64,000 nucleotides of DNA from Nitrososphaeria archaeon. GTDB lineage: Archaea; Thermoproteota; Nitrososphaeria; Geothermarchaeales; JDFR-13. The notes beneath the pieces are model-generated. The model made no database searches, was not told where the DNA came from, and saw only the letters and a program-made list of their open reading frames with translations. The translations under genes were made by a program, and so were the position numbers. This document shows positions 52,079-61,722 of this stretch, piece after piece (the stretch's first letter is position 1; every line of letters begins with the position of its first letter). The stretch lies in NCBI GenBank assembly GCA_026982095.1, contig JALSHT010000006.1, positions 165,607 to 229,606 of the forward strand, written 5' to 3'.

Positions 52079-53206
52079 TTATTCTGATGTTGTTTTTGAG
52101 GTTATTGTTCTTAGGGTAGCGGTTATTATTACCTCGGTTTCATGCAGATGTCTGTTTCTAGTGTTTCGGGAGGGTGTTCCCTTGAAGATGTATATCTTCT
52201 TATCGATATTGTCTAGGATGGTGTTCAACACCTTCAGGGATGAGTCGTATAGCTTGTTTATCGAGAGTCCATAGCTAAATATTGATGTATAGAATGGGTC
52301 TATTACGTTATCAACCCTGTTCCTCCTGCTCCATGTGTTTTCGATGGATGCCTCTGTCAAGGTGTATCCATATTTGGATCTGAGTGTATTAACCATGTTC
52401 TTCAGGTGTGATATAGCTTTGTCGCTGCCTCTATATGTGAGGGCTTGGCCTATAAACCAGTTGTCTATAGAGTGTCTGACTATCTTGGCTCCCGTGGTTG
52501 AGATAGCATCTATATATCTTCCACCTAGGTAGAAGCCCCTCTCTATTGAGTCTATGAGTCTTGATAACTTCTCTCTAACGATAAATCTATCCTTTGAATC
52601 CTCGTCTATAATGGCTCTATAGTAGGTCTCTAGTGTGGCTAGATACATGCTATTAGTGTATAGGGTTGATCCCTCTCTACCCAGTTCTATAATCCAATCC
52701 TCCTCACCGGTTTGTTCTAGAAGCCCATCTCCATTTATATCCCTCCTAAATAGGAATGCAACTCCCTTCTCAACCGCCTCCTTCATCTCGTTATCCCAGT
52801 AACCTGTTGCAAGGCTGTATCCTAGGATTGTCTGTAGTGCGTGGCATGTTGAGTCGACGTCTAGATATTTCGATATAGATGTTAATCCATCCCCAACTAC
52901 TGTGGGGAATCCCCCCTCTAAAGCCTCATCTGCCTCTGTATAGCCATTTATGTGTTTAAACTCGTCCCCCTCCCTAATCTGTGAGTCTAACAGCTTCTTG
53001 ACCACGTCACCAGCTATGTTGAAATAATTTATCTCGTCGACCTCTATTACCGTATTAAGAAGTATATTTATGATTCTCACGTCGAAGGATTTTTCAACTC
53101 TCCTCCTGATACTTCTAATATTCGACATATATCTCCTTGTTACTTGCTCCGCCTTATCCATCGCCTCCCTATAGATGGGTATATCTATATCCTCCATCCC
53201 ATCCAC
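52079..53206 (-). CDS. Six-hairpin (alpha/alpha)6 glycosidase-like protein
   Basis: A 375-residue helical protein. INGDGLLEQTGEEDWIIEL resembles the NGDGLLP...DWMD motif of glycogen-debranching/GH15-like enzymes, and TNSMYLATLETYYRA and STTGAKIVRHSIDNWFIGQAL fit helix-hairpin repeats. No signal peptide is seen, so it would act in the cytoplasm on a glucan or glycoconjugate. The catalytic acids are not certain from this view, and a related terpene-cyclase-like fold cannot be excluded. Confidence 0.5.
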   Translation of the reverse strand: MDGMEDIDIPIYREAMDKAEQVTRRYMSNIRSIRRRVEKSFDVRIINILLNTVIEVDEINYFNIAGDVVKKLLDSQIREGDEFKHINGYTEADEALEGGFPTVVGDGLTSISKYLDVDSTCHALQTILGYSLATGYWDNEMKEAVEKGVAFLFRRDINGDGLLEQTGEEDWIIELGREGSTLYTNSMYLATLETYYRAIIDEDSKDRFIVREKLSRLIDSIERGFYLGGRYIDAISTTGAKIVRHSIDNWFIGQALTYRGSDKAISHLKNMVNTLRSKYGYTLTEASIENTWSRRNRVDNVIDPFYTSIFSYGLSINKLYDSSLKVLNTILDNIDKKIYIFKGTPSRNTRNRHLHETEVIITATLRTITSKTTSE

Positions 53207-53267
53207 AGCCCCCGACTTGTAAATATTTTTGCTTGGGCGGAATATCTATATTCATCTCTAGAGGTGG

Positions 53268-54416
53268 ATGTGGATAATGGATGTTGAGAGTAGGATGGAG
53301 TTGTTTATGAGGCCTCCAACAGCTGAGGTGCTTACTGTTGATAGGCTTAGGGAGTATTTATTGACTGGTGTTGAGTTGAAGCACTATATAGGATATGAGG
53401 TATCAGGCTATATGCATCTGGGTACTGGTGTTGTACCCATCCATAAAGTGGTTGACCTACAAGCTGCAGGTGTGGATACTATGATCTTCCTAGCTGACTA
53501 CCATAGTTGGGTTAATAGGAAGCTAGGGGGTGACTTAGATACAATTAGGAGGGTGGCTGGAGGCTATTATCTAGAGACTTTTAAGAAGGTTATAGAGGCT
53601 TTAGGGGGTGATCCTTCGAGGACCAGGTTCGTCCTAGCCTCCGATTTCTATGAGGAGATGGGGAGTGAGTATTTTAGAAACTTCTTGAGGGTGTCTCTTA
53701 ACGTATCCCTATCTAGGGTGAGGAGGAGTATCTCTATAATGGGGAGGAGGGAGGGTGAGTCGGTGTCTTTCGGCCAGCTGGTCTATGTGCCTATGCAAGT
53801 TGCAGATATTTTTAGTCTTGGGGTTAATGTGGCCCACGGAGGGATCGACCAGAGGAAGGCTCACGTTGTGGCTATAGAACTGGGTGATGAGTTTGGATAT
53901 AAGCCTATAGCTATACATCACAGGCTCGTCCTCGGCATAGGCCTTACTGAGGAGGAGGTGACGAATATTAGGATGGCTCTTGAGAGTGGAGATAGGGATA
54001 GGTTTGTAGATACCGTGTTGAGTATAAAGATGTCTAAGTCACTTCCTGATACAGCGATATTTCTGCATGATGATAGGGAGGATATTGAGAGGAAGTTGAG
54101 GAGGGCGTACTGCCCTCCTCGAGAGGTCAAGGTTAATCCCGTCTTCTCTATGTTGGAGAATGTTGTATATCCTTATCTAGTTAGGAAGGGCCTGGAGTTT
54201 GTCGTAGTGAATGAGAAGACTGGTGAGGAGTATCGGTTTGAGAGGTATGAGGAGGTTGTAGAGAGCTATCTTCAGGGTGGTATACACCCTCTAGACCTTA
54301 AGATGGCTGTAGCGAGGTATATCGGGGATATGTTGGAGCCTGTTAGAGACTTTCTCCTCAGGGGAGGGGGTAGGCGATTTATAGAGGAGCTGGATAGCCT
54401 TAGGATAACGAGGTGA
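53268..54416 (+). CDS. tyrS: Tyrosyl-tRNA synthetase
   Basis: A 382-residue class Ic synthetase of archaeal type: YIGYEVSGYMHLGTG (HIGH region), LADYHSWVNRKLGG, the substrate-recognition GGIDQRKAHVVA, and KMSKSLPDTAIFLHD (KMSKS). The length and HLG/GGIDQR wording are of the TyrRS branch; TrpRS would show a different pattern. GAGGTGG precedes ATG 53268. Its stop overlaps the SurE start region. Confidence 0.93.
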   Translation: MWIMDVESRMELFMRPPTAEVLTVDRLREYLLTGVELKHYIGYEVSGYMHLGTGVVPIHKVVDLQAAGVDTMIFLADYHSWVNRKLGGDLDTIRRVAGGYYLETFKKVIEALGGDPSRTRFVLASDFYEEMGSEYFRNFLRVSLNVSLSRVRRSISIMGRREGESVSFGQLVYVPMQVADIFSLGVNVAHGGIDQRKAHVVAIELGDEFGYKPIAIHHRLVLGIGLTEEEVTNIRMALESGDRDRFVDTVLSIKMSKSLPDTAIFLHDDREDIERKLRRAYCPPREVKVNPVFSMLENVVYPYLVRKGLEFVVVNEKTGEEYRFERYEEVVESYLQGGIHPLDLKMAVARYIGDMLEPVRDFLLRGGGRRFIEELDSLRITR

Positions 54417-54421
54417 GTCTT

Positions 54422-55240
54422 ATGCCTAGAATATTACTGACTAATGATGATGGTTTTCACAGCCCAGGTCTACGTAGAATGATAGATGTGTTGTCGCAGT
54501 TCTCAGAGTTGATAGTGGTTTGTCCGGAGCAGCAGAGGAGTGCAGCTGGATTAAGCGTCACCCTCCACAAGCCACTTAGGATTAGGAGTGTGTTGTATAA
54601 CAACCTGCCCTGTTACCTGGTTAATGGAACCACGGGTGACTGTGTCAGTCTAGGTCTCTTCCACATTATGGATAAACCTCCTGATATGACTGTCTCGGGG
54701 ATGAACATTGGTGAGAATGTGAGCCTCCTAGAGTTCTTCATGAGTGGAACGGTTGCAGGGGCTTTGATAGCGGCTATACATAACATACCTAGTATAGCCT
54801 TCTCCAAATCTATTGAGAAGGCTGATGTTATTGGAGGTAGGGTCGAGAGAGGGGGTTTTAAGGTAGCTAGTAGGATAGCTGGTGAGATCGTTAAATATGT
54901 TTTGGAGGAGGGTATGCCAGAGTCGATAGACATGTATAATGTGAACTTTCCGAGGAGGGTCTCCCCATCCACTAGGGTTGTTGCCACTAAGCTGGCTAGA
55001 CTCTCCCTCAACACCAGAGTTTATGTCAGGCATGATCCTAGGGGGAGGGAGTATTATTGGCTCTGGGGGGAGAAGTTTAACACGTTTGCAGAGGGTACGG
55101 ATGCAAATGAGGTGTTGGTCAATGGTAACATCTCTATAACCCCTATCTCCCTTAAAAGTCTATCTCCTGATCCTAATATTGAGATGGTAAATAAGCTAGT
55201 AGATTACATAAACGACTACGTATCTAACATGGTGAGGTGA
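54422..55240 (+). CDS. surE: SurE 5'/3'-nucleotidase
   Basis: About 272 residues. RILLTNDDGFHSPGLR at the N-terminus (metal-binding DD), CPEQQRSAAGLSVTL, LVNGTTGDCVSLGL, SGMNIGENVSL and SGTVAGALIAAIHNIPSIAFS are all SurE-family motifs. The enzyme dephosphorylates nucleoside monophosphates. ATG 54422 (MPRILLTNDDG) is favoured over GTG 54413, which overlaps the TyrRS stop. Confidence 0.95.
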   Translation: MPRILLTNDDGFHSPGLRRMIDVLSQFSELIVVCPEQQRSAAGLSVTLHKPLRIRSVLYNNLPCYLVNGTTGDCVSLGLFHIMDKPPDMTVSGMNIGENVSLLEFFMSGTVAGALIAAIHNIPSIAFSKSIEKADVIGGRVERGGFKVASRIAGEIVKYVLEEGMPESIDMYNVNFPRRVSPSTRVVATKLARLSLNTRVYVRHDPRGREYYWLWGEKFNTFAEGTDANEVLVNGNISITPISLKSLSPDPNIEMVNKLVDYINDYVSNMVR

Positions 55241-55335
55241 GGTTGGCACTATCCAAATAGGTTTCTCCTCAAAATACCTCGTTTAATATTGGGCCTCAAC
55301 AGGTTAATTTTTAGCTTTAATGTTAAGGTGGTTAT

Positions 55336-56526
55336 ATGGAGCGTTTCGACGCCATCGTGATTGGATTGGGCCCTGGAGGGGCTTCAGCCCTATACAAGAT
55401 AGCATCCCAAGGATACAGTGTGATAGGGTTTGATAAGAGGAGAGAGATAGGAGTCCCTATACAGTGTGGAGAGTTTATACCTCAGTACCACGAGTATAGT
55501 GGGATACTTCCTGAGGTTACGGATGAGTATCTCGAGATATTTAGGAAGATGCCTCTAAAACTGGTGGATAACAGGACTGATAGGGTTAGGGTTGTGACCC
55601 CAGGTGGGGATGAGTATGAGGTGGGCTTCGACGGTTTCGTGATAGATAGGGAGCGTTTCGACAAGTGGATAGTTAAGATGGCTGTGGATAAAGGTGCTGA
55701 GGTGAGGATAAGGGCTAATGTCTTCAAGCTGGAGAGGGATGGCTCTGTTAAGGTGAGGATAGGTGATAGGGTAGAGACTTATAGTGCGTCGGTCGTAGTG
55801 ATAGCCGCCGGCACGTCATCGACATTGTTGGAACAGGTTGGACTGTATAGGGAGGTTGATGAGCTTAACCTGGGTCATGTAATCAACTATCAGATGGCTG
55901 GTGTCGATTCCGATGAGAGTGTGGTTGAGATGTATACGGGTAAGCTGTGGAGTCCTGGGGCATATGCATGGATAATCCCGAAGGGAGGTGGTGTGGCTAA
56001 TGTGGGGCTGGGCATTAGATACGACTATGTCGATGGGGAGAAGGATATCAACGTCTATATGAACAGGTTTTGGAGGGAGCACCCCATCGCTTCTCCAAAG
56101 TTGAGGAGAGCACAGCCTCTCTCCTATGTCGGTGGGTTGGTGCCTGTTGGCCCCCCTCCTAAGAAGACTGTTAATGGGAGGTTTATCTCTGTAGGGGATG
56201 CGGCAAACCAAAATATTGCTTCACTGGGGGCTGGGATAGTTACGTCATCTATAGGTGGCATAGCTGCTGGTGAGGCTGTGGGTAAATATCTCTCTGGGGA
56301 GGAGGAGTTAACCTTTTATGAGGATCTTTGGAGGAGGTTGATGGGTAGGGCCCTTGAAGATGGTTATAAACTCAGGCTGGTCATAGACATAATCACTAAG
56401 GATGATAGGCTTACCGACGAGTTTATGAGAATCGTTGGAAATGAGAGGATAAGGGATCTTGTCTACACTAGAACTCCGACTAACATGGATCTACTGAGGA
56501 TTGCGAAGAGTCTCTTGACTGGATAG
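55336..56526 (+). CDS. Geranylgeranyl reductase family FAD protein
   Basis: A 396-residue flavoprotein: dinucleotide motif VIGLGPGGASALYKIASQG, KRREIGVPIQCGEFIPQ (CGE of the family), VVIAAGTSS, the YAWIIPKGGGVANVGLGIR strand pair, and ISVGDAANQNIASLGAGIVT binding FAD. In archaea these enzymes saturate the isoprenoid chains of membrane lipids. It stands alone after a 95-base gap with AT-rich promoter sequence and no other visible element. Confidence 0.93.
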   Translation: MERFDAIVIGLGPGGASALYKIASQGYSVIGFDKRREIGVPIQCGEFIPQYHEYSGILPEVTDEYLEIFRKMPLKLVDNRTDRVRVVTPGGDEYEVGFDGFVIDRERFDKWIVKMAVDKGAEVRIRANVFKLERDGSVKVRIGDRVETYSASVVVIAAGTSSTLLEQVGLYREVDELNLGHVINYQMAGVDSDESVVEMYTGKLWSPGAYAWIIPKGGGVANVGLGIRYDYVDGEKDINVYMNRFWREHPIASPKLRRAQPLSYVGGLVPVGPPPKKTVNGRFISVGDAANQNIASLGAGIVTSSIGGIAAGEAVGKYLSGEEELTFYEDLWRRLMGRALEDGYKLRLVIDIITKDDRLTDEFMRIVGNERIRDLVYTRTPTNMDLLRIAKSLLTG

Positions 56527-56530
56527 TTGG

Positions 56531-57028
56531 TTACAGGGATATAATCTCAACATCCTTCTTTTTAACGTCCACCACGGCTAACGTCTTCTCACCCTTTAGA
56601 TATCCACATCCTTCGCCTGGATTGACGACTAGGGTTTCGCCAACAAATTCGACGGTCTTCTCATGTGTATGTCCATATAGGACTATATCGTATCTTCCAG
56701 ACTCCGCCATTATCCAAGGTAGCTCCATGTAGGTGCCATGTGTGACTCCTATAGAGGCTCCCTCCAACTCTATCTCCAGTATATCTCTTCCCAGCGTCCA
56801 GCCTCTCTCAATATACCTCTGGCTTAGTAGCAATACCTCTCCATCATTGTTCCCCAGCACGCCATATACATTTTTAAACCCTGTCTCCTCCATCCACTCA
56901 ACTGTGAATGGGGATATGTGGTCTCCACAGTGTACCCCAATCTTAAGCTCGCGTCTGGATAGTATGGAGGTCAAAGCCTTGAAGAATGATATGTTGTCGT
57001 GGGTGTCTGATATGACGCATATCTTCAT
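56531..57028 (-). CDS. YfcE/MJ0936-type phosphodiesterase
   Basis: A 165-residue calcineurin-like metallophosphatase. KICVISDTHDN (first metal motif), HCGDHI, GVLGNNDGEV, VTHGTYM and YGHTHEKT give the full two-metal set. It is similar to archaeal MJ0936, a phosphodiesterase. It ends five bases after the convergent reductase gene. Confidence 0.92.
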   Translation of the reverse strand: MKICVISDTHDNISFFKALTSILSRRELKIGVHCGDHISPFTVEWMEETGFKNVYGVLGNNDGEVLLLSQRYIERGWTLGRDILEIELEGASIGVTHGTYMELPWIMAESGRYDIVLYGHTHEKTVEFVGETLVVNPGEGCGYLKGEKTLAVVDVKKKDVEIISL

Positions 57029-57120
57029 AGGATTGTAATAGCTTTAGACCATAAATATATCGTTCCAGTTGATGTTTGGACACGTTTTTTGGACTCTAAT
57101 ATCCCTTATTTGATGTTATA

Positions 57121-57195
57121 TGGAGCCCCGGCCGGGATTTGAACCCGGGACCTGCGGCTTACGAGGCCGCCGCTCTACCTCTGAGCTACCGGGGC
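57121..57195 (-). tRNA. tRNA-Thr (CGT anticodon)
   Basis: A full cloverleaf on the minus strand: acceptor GCCCCGG/CCGGGGC, D arm TAGCTCAGAGGTAGAGC, anticodon stem GCGGC/GCCGC with loop CTCGTAA giving CGT (reads ACG), T arm GGGTTCAAATCCC, discriminator T and encoded CCA (57121-57123). No intron. Confidence 0.95.
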
Positions 57196-57242
57196 GTCTT
57201 CACGCTTGACAGCCTTTAATATGTATTCTAGTCTCCACCTAA

Positions 57243-57575
57243 TTATAGGGGTTTATCGATATGCTTAGATACTGGGGTGAGGCGTACCTCCCTATTCTCC
57301 ATAACATCAAGGAACTTTATCTTCTTGACTCCGTCTCTAAAGGCTATTAAACCCCTTACGTTTAGCCCCTCTACCTCCTTGGCAAGCCTCTCTATGGATG
57401 ACTTAGTGACCCTGGAGGATTTACATTCTATAACCAGTACATCCCTGTTTGATATTGCTATTAAGTCAACGGGTTTAGATCCTGCGGATCTATAAACCTT
57501 ATACCCAATCCCCTCGAGAAACTTCTTTACTCGTATCTCGAACTTGTACCCCTTCCTATATCTCTTGTTAGGCAT
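57243..57575 (-). CDS. hjc: Holliday junction resolvase Hjc
   Basis: A 110-residue archaeal resolvase: RKGYKFEIRVKKFLEGIGY with the Glu of the active site, SAGSKPVDLIAI (catalytic Asp), VLVIECKSSR (E-x-K), and a basic C-terminus. It cleaves four-way junctions. It is divergent from the JAMM gene. Confidence 0.93.
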   Translation of the reverse strand: MPNKRYRKGYKFEIRVKKFLEGIGYKVYRSAGSKPVDLIAISNRDVLVIECKSSRVTKSSIERLAKEVEGLNVRGLIAFRDGVKKIKFLDVMENREVRLTPVSKHIDKPL

Positions 57576-57623
57576 CTCTATGCATTATTACATTACTCGT
57601 TTATGTTAAATTAATGTTTGGAG

Positions 57624-58022
57624 ATGGGTAGGATAGTTATCCCTAGGATTGTCCTAGATGAGTTCATCTCTGAAGTCAGGAGGAGTGATATTGAGGTGTG
57701 CGGGTTACTGGTGGGGAGGCGGGATGGTGAGGACGCTTATGTTGAGAAGCTATATATAGCTGAGAACATGGACAGAAGTCCGGTTAGGTTCACTATTGAC
57801 CCGTACACCATGTTGAAGGCTTTTGAGGAGGCTGAGAATATGGGTATGGAGGTTATCGGAGTTATACATAGCCACCCCGCTCCTCCATCACCCAGCAATC
57901 TCGATCTAGAGAATATGTATAGGTGGCAAGTCGTATGGGTTATTGTTGATTCCAATAGCCTCGATGCAGCGGCATGGAGGTATAGGAATGGTCTAGAGAG
58001 GGTAGAATTGATTATATCTTGA
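57624..58022 (+). CDS. JAMM/MPN+ metalloprotease
   Basis: A 132-residue Mov34/Rpn11-type protein: GRIVIPRIVLDEF, EVCGLLVGRRDG, and the JAMM zinc motif HSHPAPPSPSNLD with an upstream Glu. Archaeal members remove ubiquitin-like (SAMP) modifiers. ATG 57624 is preferred to the TTG at 57618. Its end overlaps the open frame of glyS. Confidence 0.9.
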   Translation: MGRIVIPRIVLDEFISEVRRSDIEVCGLLVGRRDGEDAYVEKLYIAENMDRSPVRFTIDPYTMLKAFEEAENMGMEVIGVIHSHPAPPSPSNLDLENMYRWQVVWVIVDSNSLDAAAWRYRNGLERVELIIS

Positions 58023-58057
58023 GATGGATAAAGTTATATGAGGCTGGTGTTTGGGAA

Positions 58058-59803
58058 ATGTCTAAAAGTGAGAAGGTATTCTCTCTAGCCCGTAGGAGAG
58101 GTTTCTTCTGGCCTGCATATGAGATATATGGTGGTACAGCAGGTTTCTACACCTGGGGTCCGCTGGGAGTTCTGTTGAAGAGGAAGGTTAAGGAGCTTTG
58201 GAGGACGATGTTCATATATAACCATGGTTTCCTCGAGATAGAGGGGCCAAGTATAGCTCCGGAGATCGTCTTCCAAGCATCCGGGCATGTAGAGGGTTTT
58301 AAAGATGTTATGGTGTCATGTGAGTCATGTGGGGCCAAGTATCGGGCGGATAAACTCCTTGAGGAGAGGGGGGTAGACGCCCCCGAAGGACTATCTCCTG
58401 AGAAATATCTCGAACTAATTGTTGATAACGGTATTAAATGTCCAGTATGTGGTGGTGAGCTTGGAGATCCTGGATACTTTATAACCATGTTCAAGACCAC
58501 AATCGGTCCATATTCAAACTCTATTGGCTACCTTAGGCCGGAGACTGCTCAGAACATGTTTGTAGAGTTTAGACGTGTGTATGAGGCTATGCATAGAAAG
58601 TTCCCCATAGGTATTGCACAGATTGGGAGGGGTTATAGAAACGAGATCTCACCTAGGCAGGGGGTTATAAGGCTAAGGGAGTTTGATATGATGGAGATAG
58701 AGTATTTCTTCGACCCGGAGGATGAGGAGTTCCCATGGATAGATGACATGTTGGATGAGGAGTTGAATATTCTCCACGAGGAGTTGATAAAGTCGGGTGG
58801 AGGTGAATATGAGACTATATCTGTGAGGGAGGCTCTGGAGAGGGGTATCATTGAATATAAGTCTATGGCGTATTTCATGGCGCTTTCACATAGATTTCTA
58901 GAGGCTCTAGGTATCCCTAGGTCTAGGCAGAGGTTTAGGGAGAAGTTGGAGGGTGAGAGGGCCCATTATGCTAAGAAGGTGTTTGACCAGGAGGTCCTAT
59001 TGGATAGATGGGGTTGGGTGGAGGTATCTGGTCACGCAGATAGAACGGTATATGACTTGTCTAGACACAGCGAGTATAGTGGTAAGGATATAACGGTTGA
59101 GCGCCGTCTTAAGGAGCCGGTTAAGACGGTTGTCTCGGAGGCCCATCCTGATCCTAGGAAGATTAAGGAGGTTTTCGGTGATAAGATAGGGGCTATCATG
59201 AGGGAGTTATCAAATATGGAGCCGGGGGATCTATACAACATCATCATGAGTAAGGGTTATATTGAGGCTGCTGGGGTTCGGCTGGATAAGGAAATGTTTA
59301 GACTTTCTAGTAGGGAGCAATATATAGAGGTAAAGAGGATCATTCCCAACGTTGTGGAGCCCTCATTTGGTCTGGATAGGATTGTATATGCGACTCTTGA
59401 ATATGCTTATAGGGAGAGGGGGGATAGGGTCATATTAAGCCTTCCCCCATACATAGCCCCGATTGATGCAGCTGTATACCCCCTCCTTAACAAGGATGAG
59501 TTAAGGAGTGTAGCTGAAGATATCGTTGTTAATCTTGAGGCCTCTGGCTTCAAGGTCTATTTTGACTATGGAGATAGTATTGGGAGGCTCTACGCCAGGG
59601 GTGATGAGATAGGTATTCCCGTGGCTTTCACGGTGGATATGACGACTTTGAAGGATGACACGGTCACGGTCAGGGATAGGGATACCTGGGTACAATACAG
59701 GATACCTAGGGATAAGGCGTTGGAGTTTATGGAGAGGCTGGTCACTGGGGAGGCGTTTGAAGAAATATGTAGGTCGATGGGTTTAAGGCGTGTATCAACC
59801 TAG
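58058..59803 (+). CDS. glyS: Glycyl-tRNA synthetase (alpha2 type)
   Basis: About 581 residues, class II homodimeric GlyRS. FFWPAYEIYGGTAGFYTWGP at the N-terminus, a CESCG...CPVCGG zinc insertion, RPETAQNMFVEF, REFDMMEIEYFF, then the anticodon-binding domain (APIDAAVYPLLN, YDYGDSIGRLYARGDEIG-like). ATG 58058 (MSKSEKV) matches the family better than the upstream TTG 58019. It converges on a Cys-rich protein with a four-base overlap. Confidence 0.95.
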   Translation: MSKSEKVFSLARRRGFFWPAYEIYGGTAGFYTWGPLGVLLKRKVKELWRTMFIYNHGFLEIEGPSIAPEIVFQASGHVEGFKDVMVSCESCGAKYRADKLLEERGVDAPEGLSPEKYLELIVDNGIKCPVCGGELGDPGYFITMFKTTIGPYSNSIGYLRPETAQNMFVEFRRVYEAMHRKFPIGIAQIGRGYRNEISPRQGVIRLREFDMMEIEYFFDPEDEEFPWIDDMLDEELNILHEELIKSGGGEYETISVREALERGIIEYKSMAYFMALSHRFLEALGIPRSRQRFREKLEGERAHYAKKVFDQEVLLDRWGWVEVSGHADRTVYDLSRHSEYSGKDITVERRLKEPVKTVVSEAHPDPRKIKEVFGDKIGAIMRELSNMEPGDLYNIIMSKGYIEAAGVRLDKEMFRLSSREQYIEVKRIIPNVVEPSFGLDRIVYATLEYAYRERGDRVILSLPPYIAPIDAAVYPLLNKDELRSVAEDIVVNLEASGFKVYFDYGDSIGRLYARGDEIGIPVAFTVDMTTLKDDTVTVRDRDTWVQYRIPRDKALEFMERLVTGEAFEEICRSMGLRRVST

Positions 59804-60105
59804 AATCTTTCACCCAGATATTTATCATAATCCTCTATATCGTTTATGCTTATCCTCTCTAGGCTGCTGAACCTCCTCCTCCTACGTATCTTTCTCTCTA
59901 CATATACTCCGCATCTGCCGTCTGGGAGGAGTTTATTTATGCTGCATGTGGGGAATTGGCAAGGCTGGGGTATACAATCGTCGTCTACCAGCTTACATAT
60001 CCTTCTGTCCCTAGTTATTAATAGGCTTCTATTACTGCATCTAAAGTATTTACAGAATGGGGTGCAGTATTCCACCTCCCCGGGCTCTATCACTCGCCCC
60101 CTCAT
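59800..60105 (-). CDS. Cysteine-rich archaeal protein
   Basis: A protein of about 101 residues with nine cysteines in a compact pattern: CTPFCKYFRC, RICKLVDDDC, PQPCQFPTC and GRCGVYV. The spacing suggests one or two metal sites or an Fe-S cluster. The C-terminus is basic (RKIRRRRRF), consistent with nucleic-acid contact. I do not recognise a family. The ATG at 60114 is an alternative start. Confidence 0.6.
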   Translation of the reverse strand: MRGRVIEPGEVEYCTPFCKYFRCSNRSLLITRDRRICKLVDDDCIPQPCQFPTCSINKLLPDGRCGVYVERKIRRRRRFSSLERISINDIEDYDKYLGERF

Positions 60106-60165
60106 ATATAGCATCCTCGCCAGAGTCTTCTTCCATATATTACCCTGTGTTATAAACTTATAAAG

Positions 60166-60735
60166 CTATTGTATACTCCGTATTAACTTTGACGCTGCAT
60201 ATGCTGCCTGCCTAGCTATCCGTATTGGCTCGGGAACACCCCCTTCAATGGTTATCTGATTCAGGAGTCTCGTGGCGTCTGCTATCGATATACCTATAGA
60301 CCTAACATATATCCTCTTCCCAGTCTTCAAGGTCACCTCCACTCTGTCTCCAAGACGGAGATAAAGTAGGAGCCTCTCCTCCCACCTCGGCATATTAACT
60401 AAATATGGTATTAGACCCTCCGACTCGTCGTAGGTTAGTGCAACAATCGGCTTTCCAAAGGTGTGGTATAACTCGTCTAGATCAACTATGTTGTACCAGC
60501 TTAGTACTACGCCGGACAAGACTATTACGTTTATATCTTCCCTTCCAAACCCCTCTATCAAATCAATTATGTTTTTTGTTGAATCTAGCCCACCCACTGT
60601 ATTGAGTCTATACTGTATACCGTCGAATCCGCGGTCCAGCCTATATACTACGCCCGCAAGAACTGAATATCTATCTTGCCTATCGAAACTCTCTGCAATT
60701 GCTAGTACCCTACTTCCTCTCTTAAATAGATTCAT
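60166..60735 (-). CDS. DUF99 (UPF0215) protein
   Basis: A 189-residue protein: VLAGVVYRLDRGFDGIQYRL, NTVGGLDSTKNIIDLI, VIVLSGVVLSWYNIVDLDEL, and GKPIVALTYDESEG are the DUF99 family blocks, with an endonuclease V-like fold. The function is not established. Confidence 0.85.
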   Translation of the reverse strand: MNLFKRGSRVLAIAESFDRQDRYSVLAGVVYRLDRGFDGIQYRLNTVGGLDSTKNIIDLIEGFGREDINVIVLSGVVLSWYNIVDLDELYHTFGKPIVALTYDESEGLIPYLVNMPRWEERLLLYLRLGDRVEVTLKTGKRIYVRSIGISIADATRLLNQITIEGGVPEPIRIARQAAYAASKLIRSIQ

Positions 60736-60783
60736 ACAAGAATGAATATAATGCCTTTATAGAGATTAGGTGGGTGGATAGTA

Positions 60784-61722
60784 TTGGTTGAGGTATGGCT
60801 TCCATACAGAGATGTTGAGATACCTGTTATGCTTCCCGACCCGATAAACTTGATGATTCAGCCTAAGACTGTGTATCCAAAGTCTCTCGAGAGAGATGCC
60901 CTTGAGAAGCTAAAGCTTTTAATAGGTGATAAGGCACGTCCGGTTCTATCTCCAGCAGCAGACCCTGTTGAGAAGAGATTCATCAACAGGCTCTTAAAGA
61001 GGATAGGTGTTGAGATAGGTGGGGGTCGGGAGGTGTATATAGATATCTTTAGGGAGGATATACTCCTAGGGTTTAGAAGCAGTATTTGGATACCTAGGTT
61101 GAGGGATTTGGAGCCTAGGGAGTTATTGGATGGGTCTAAAGAACTGGATGAGGGTCTACCTAGGTCTGTATACGTAGATATCGTATTGGATGGTGGGGGG
61201 AGGGTGCACCAGGTATTTGGCTCCAAGGATGGGAGCCACTTTGAGGAGGCTAGGGAGGAGTATCTAAGGGGGTGGTGCTTAAGGGGTGAACCCGCCTCCC
61301 TGATTATAGCGAGTGTAGGTGGGTCTCCCTGGGATGAGAGCTTGATACTTAGCATCTCATCCCTGGCAAAAGCCGCTAAGATACTGGATGGAGACTCTAT
61401 ATTGATAGGTGTGACTGCTGCCAAAGAGCTGGGGATTCCGCCTACGAAACTTGGTGTTAAGGATATTGAGGAGGTATCGAGTTTTCAAGAGGCTTATCTC
61501 TGGAGGGCTAGGAGGCTTCTGAATAATGTTAACGTTGTTGTTTATGGGAGTATCCCTAGGATCTTCGCTAGTATGATGGGTGTCAGTAGGGTTAAGAACG
61601 TGGAGGGCTATATTCATAGGCTGCCAGTAAGTAAAAAGAGGAGTGTACTGGTTTTTGAAGATCTCTATCTATCCAGTGTTTCACGATGTACTAGATCCCA
61701 AGGGGAATTGGGAGTAGAGTGA
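60784..61722 (+). CDS. LarA-like (DUF2088) protein
   Basis: A protein of about 312 residues: ASVGGSPWDESLILSISSLA and KILDGDSILIGVTAAKELG match the LarA/DUF2088 fold seen in nickel-pincer lactate racemase and related proteins. It is shorter than LarA itself and key nickel-ligand residues cannot be confirmed. TTG 60784 is the apparent start, following GGTGGGTGG. Its end overlaps the convergent protease by 32 bases. Confidence 0.65.
   Translation: MVEVWLPYRDVEIPVMLPDPINLMIQPKTVYPKSLERDALEKLKLLIGDKARPVLSPAADPVEKRFINRLLKRIGVEIGGGREVYIDIFREDILLGFRSSIWIPRLRDLEPRELLDGSKELDEGLPRSVYVDIVLDGGGRVHQVFGSKDGSHFEEAREEYLRGWCLRGEPASLIIASVGGSPWDESLILSISSLAKAAKILDGDSILIGVTAAKELGIPPTKLGVKDIEEVSSFQEAYLWRARRLLNNVNVVVYGSIPRIFASMMGVSRVKNVEGYIHRLPVSKKRSVLVFEDLYLSSVSRCTRSQGELGVE

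Noticed and set aside
57029..57120. C/D box sRNA between the phosphodiesterase gene and tRNA-Thr
   Set aside because: Two TGATG words occur but no CTGA box follows at a suitable distance.
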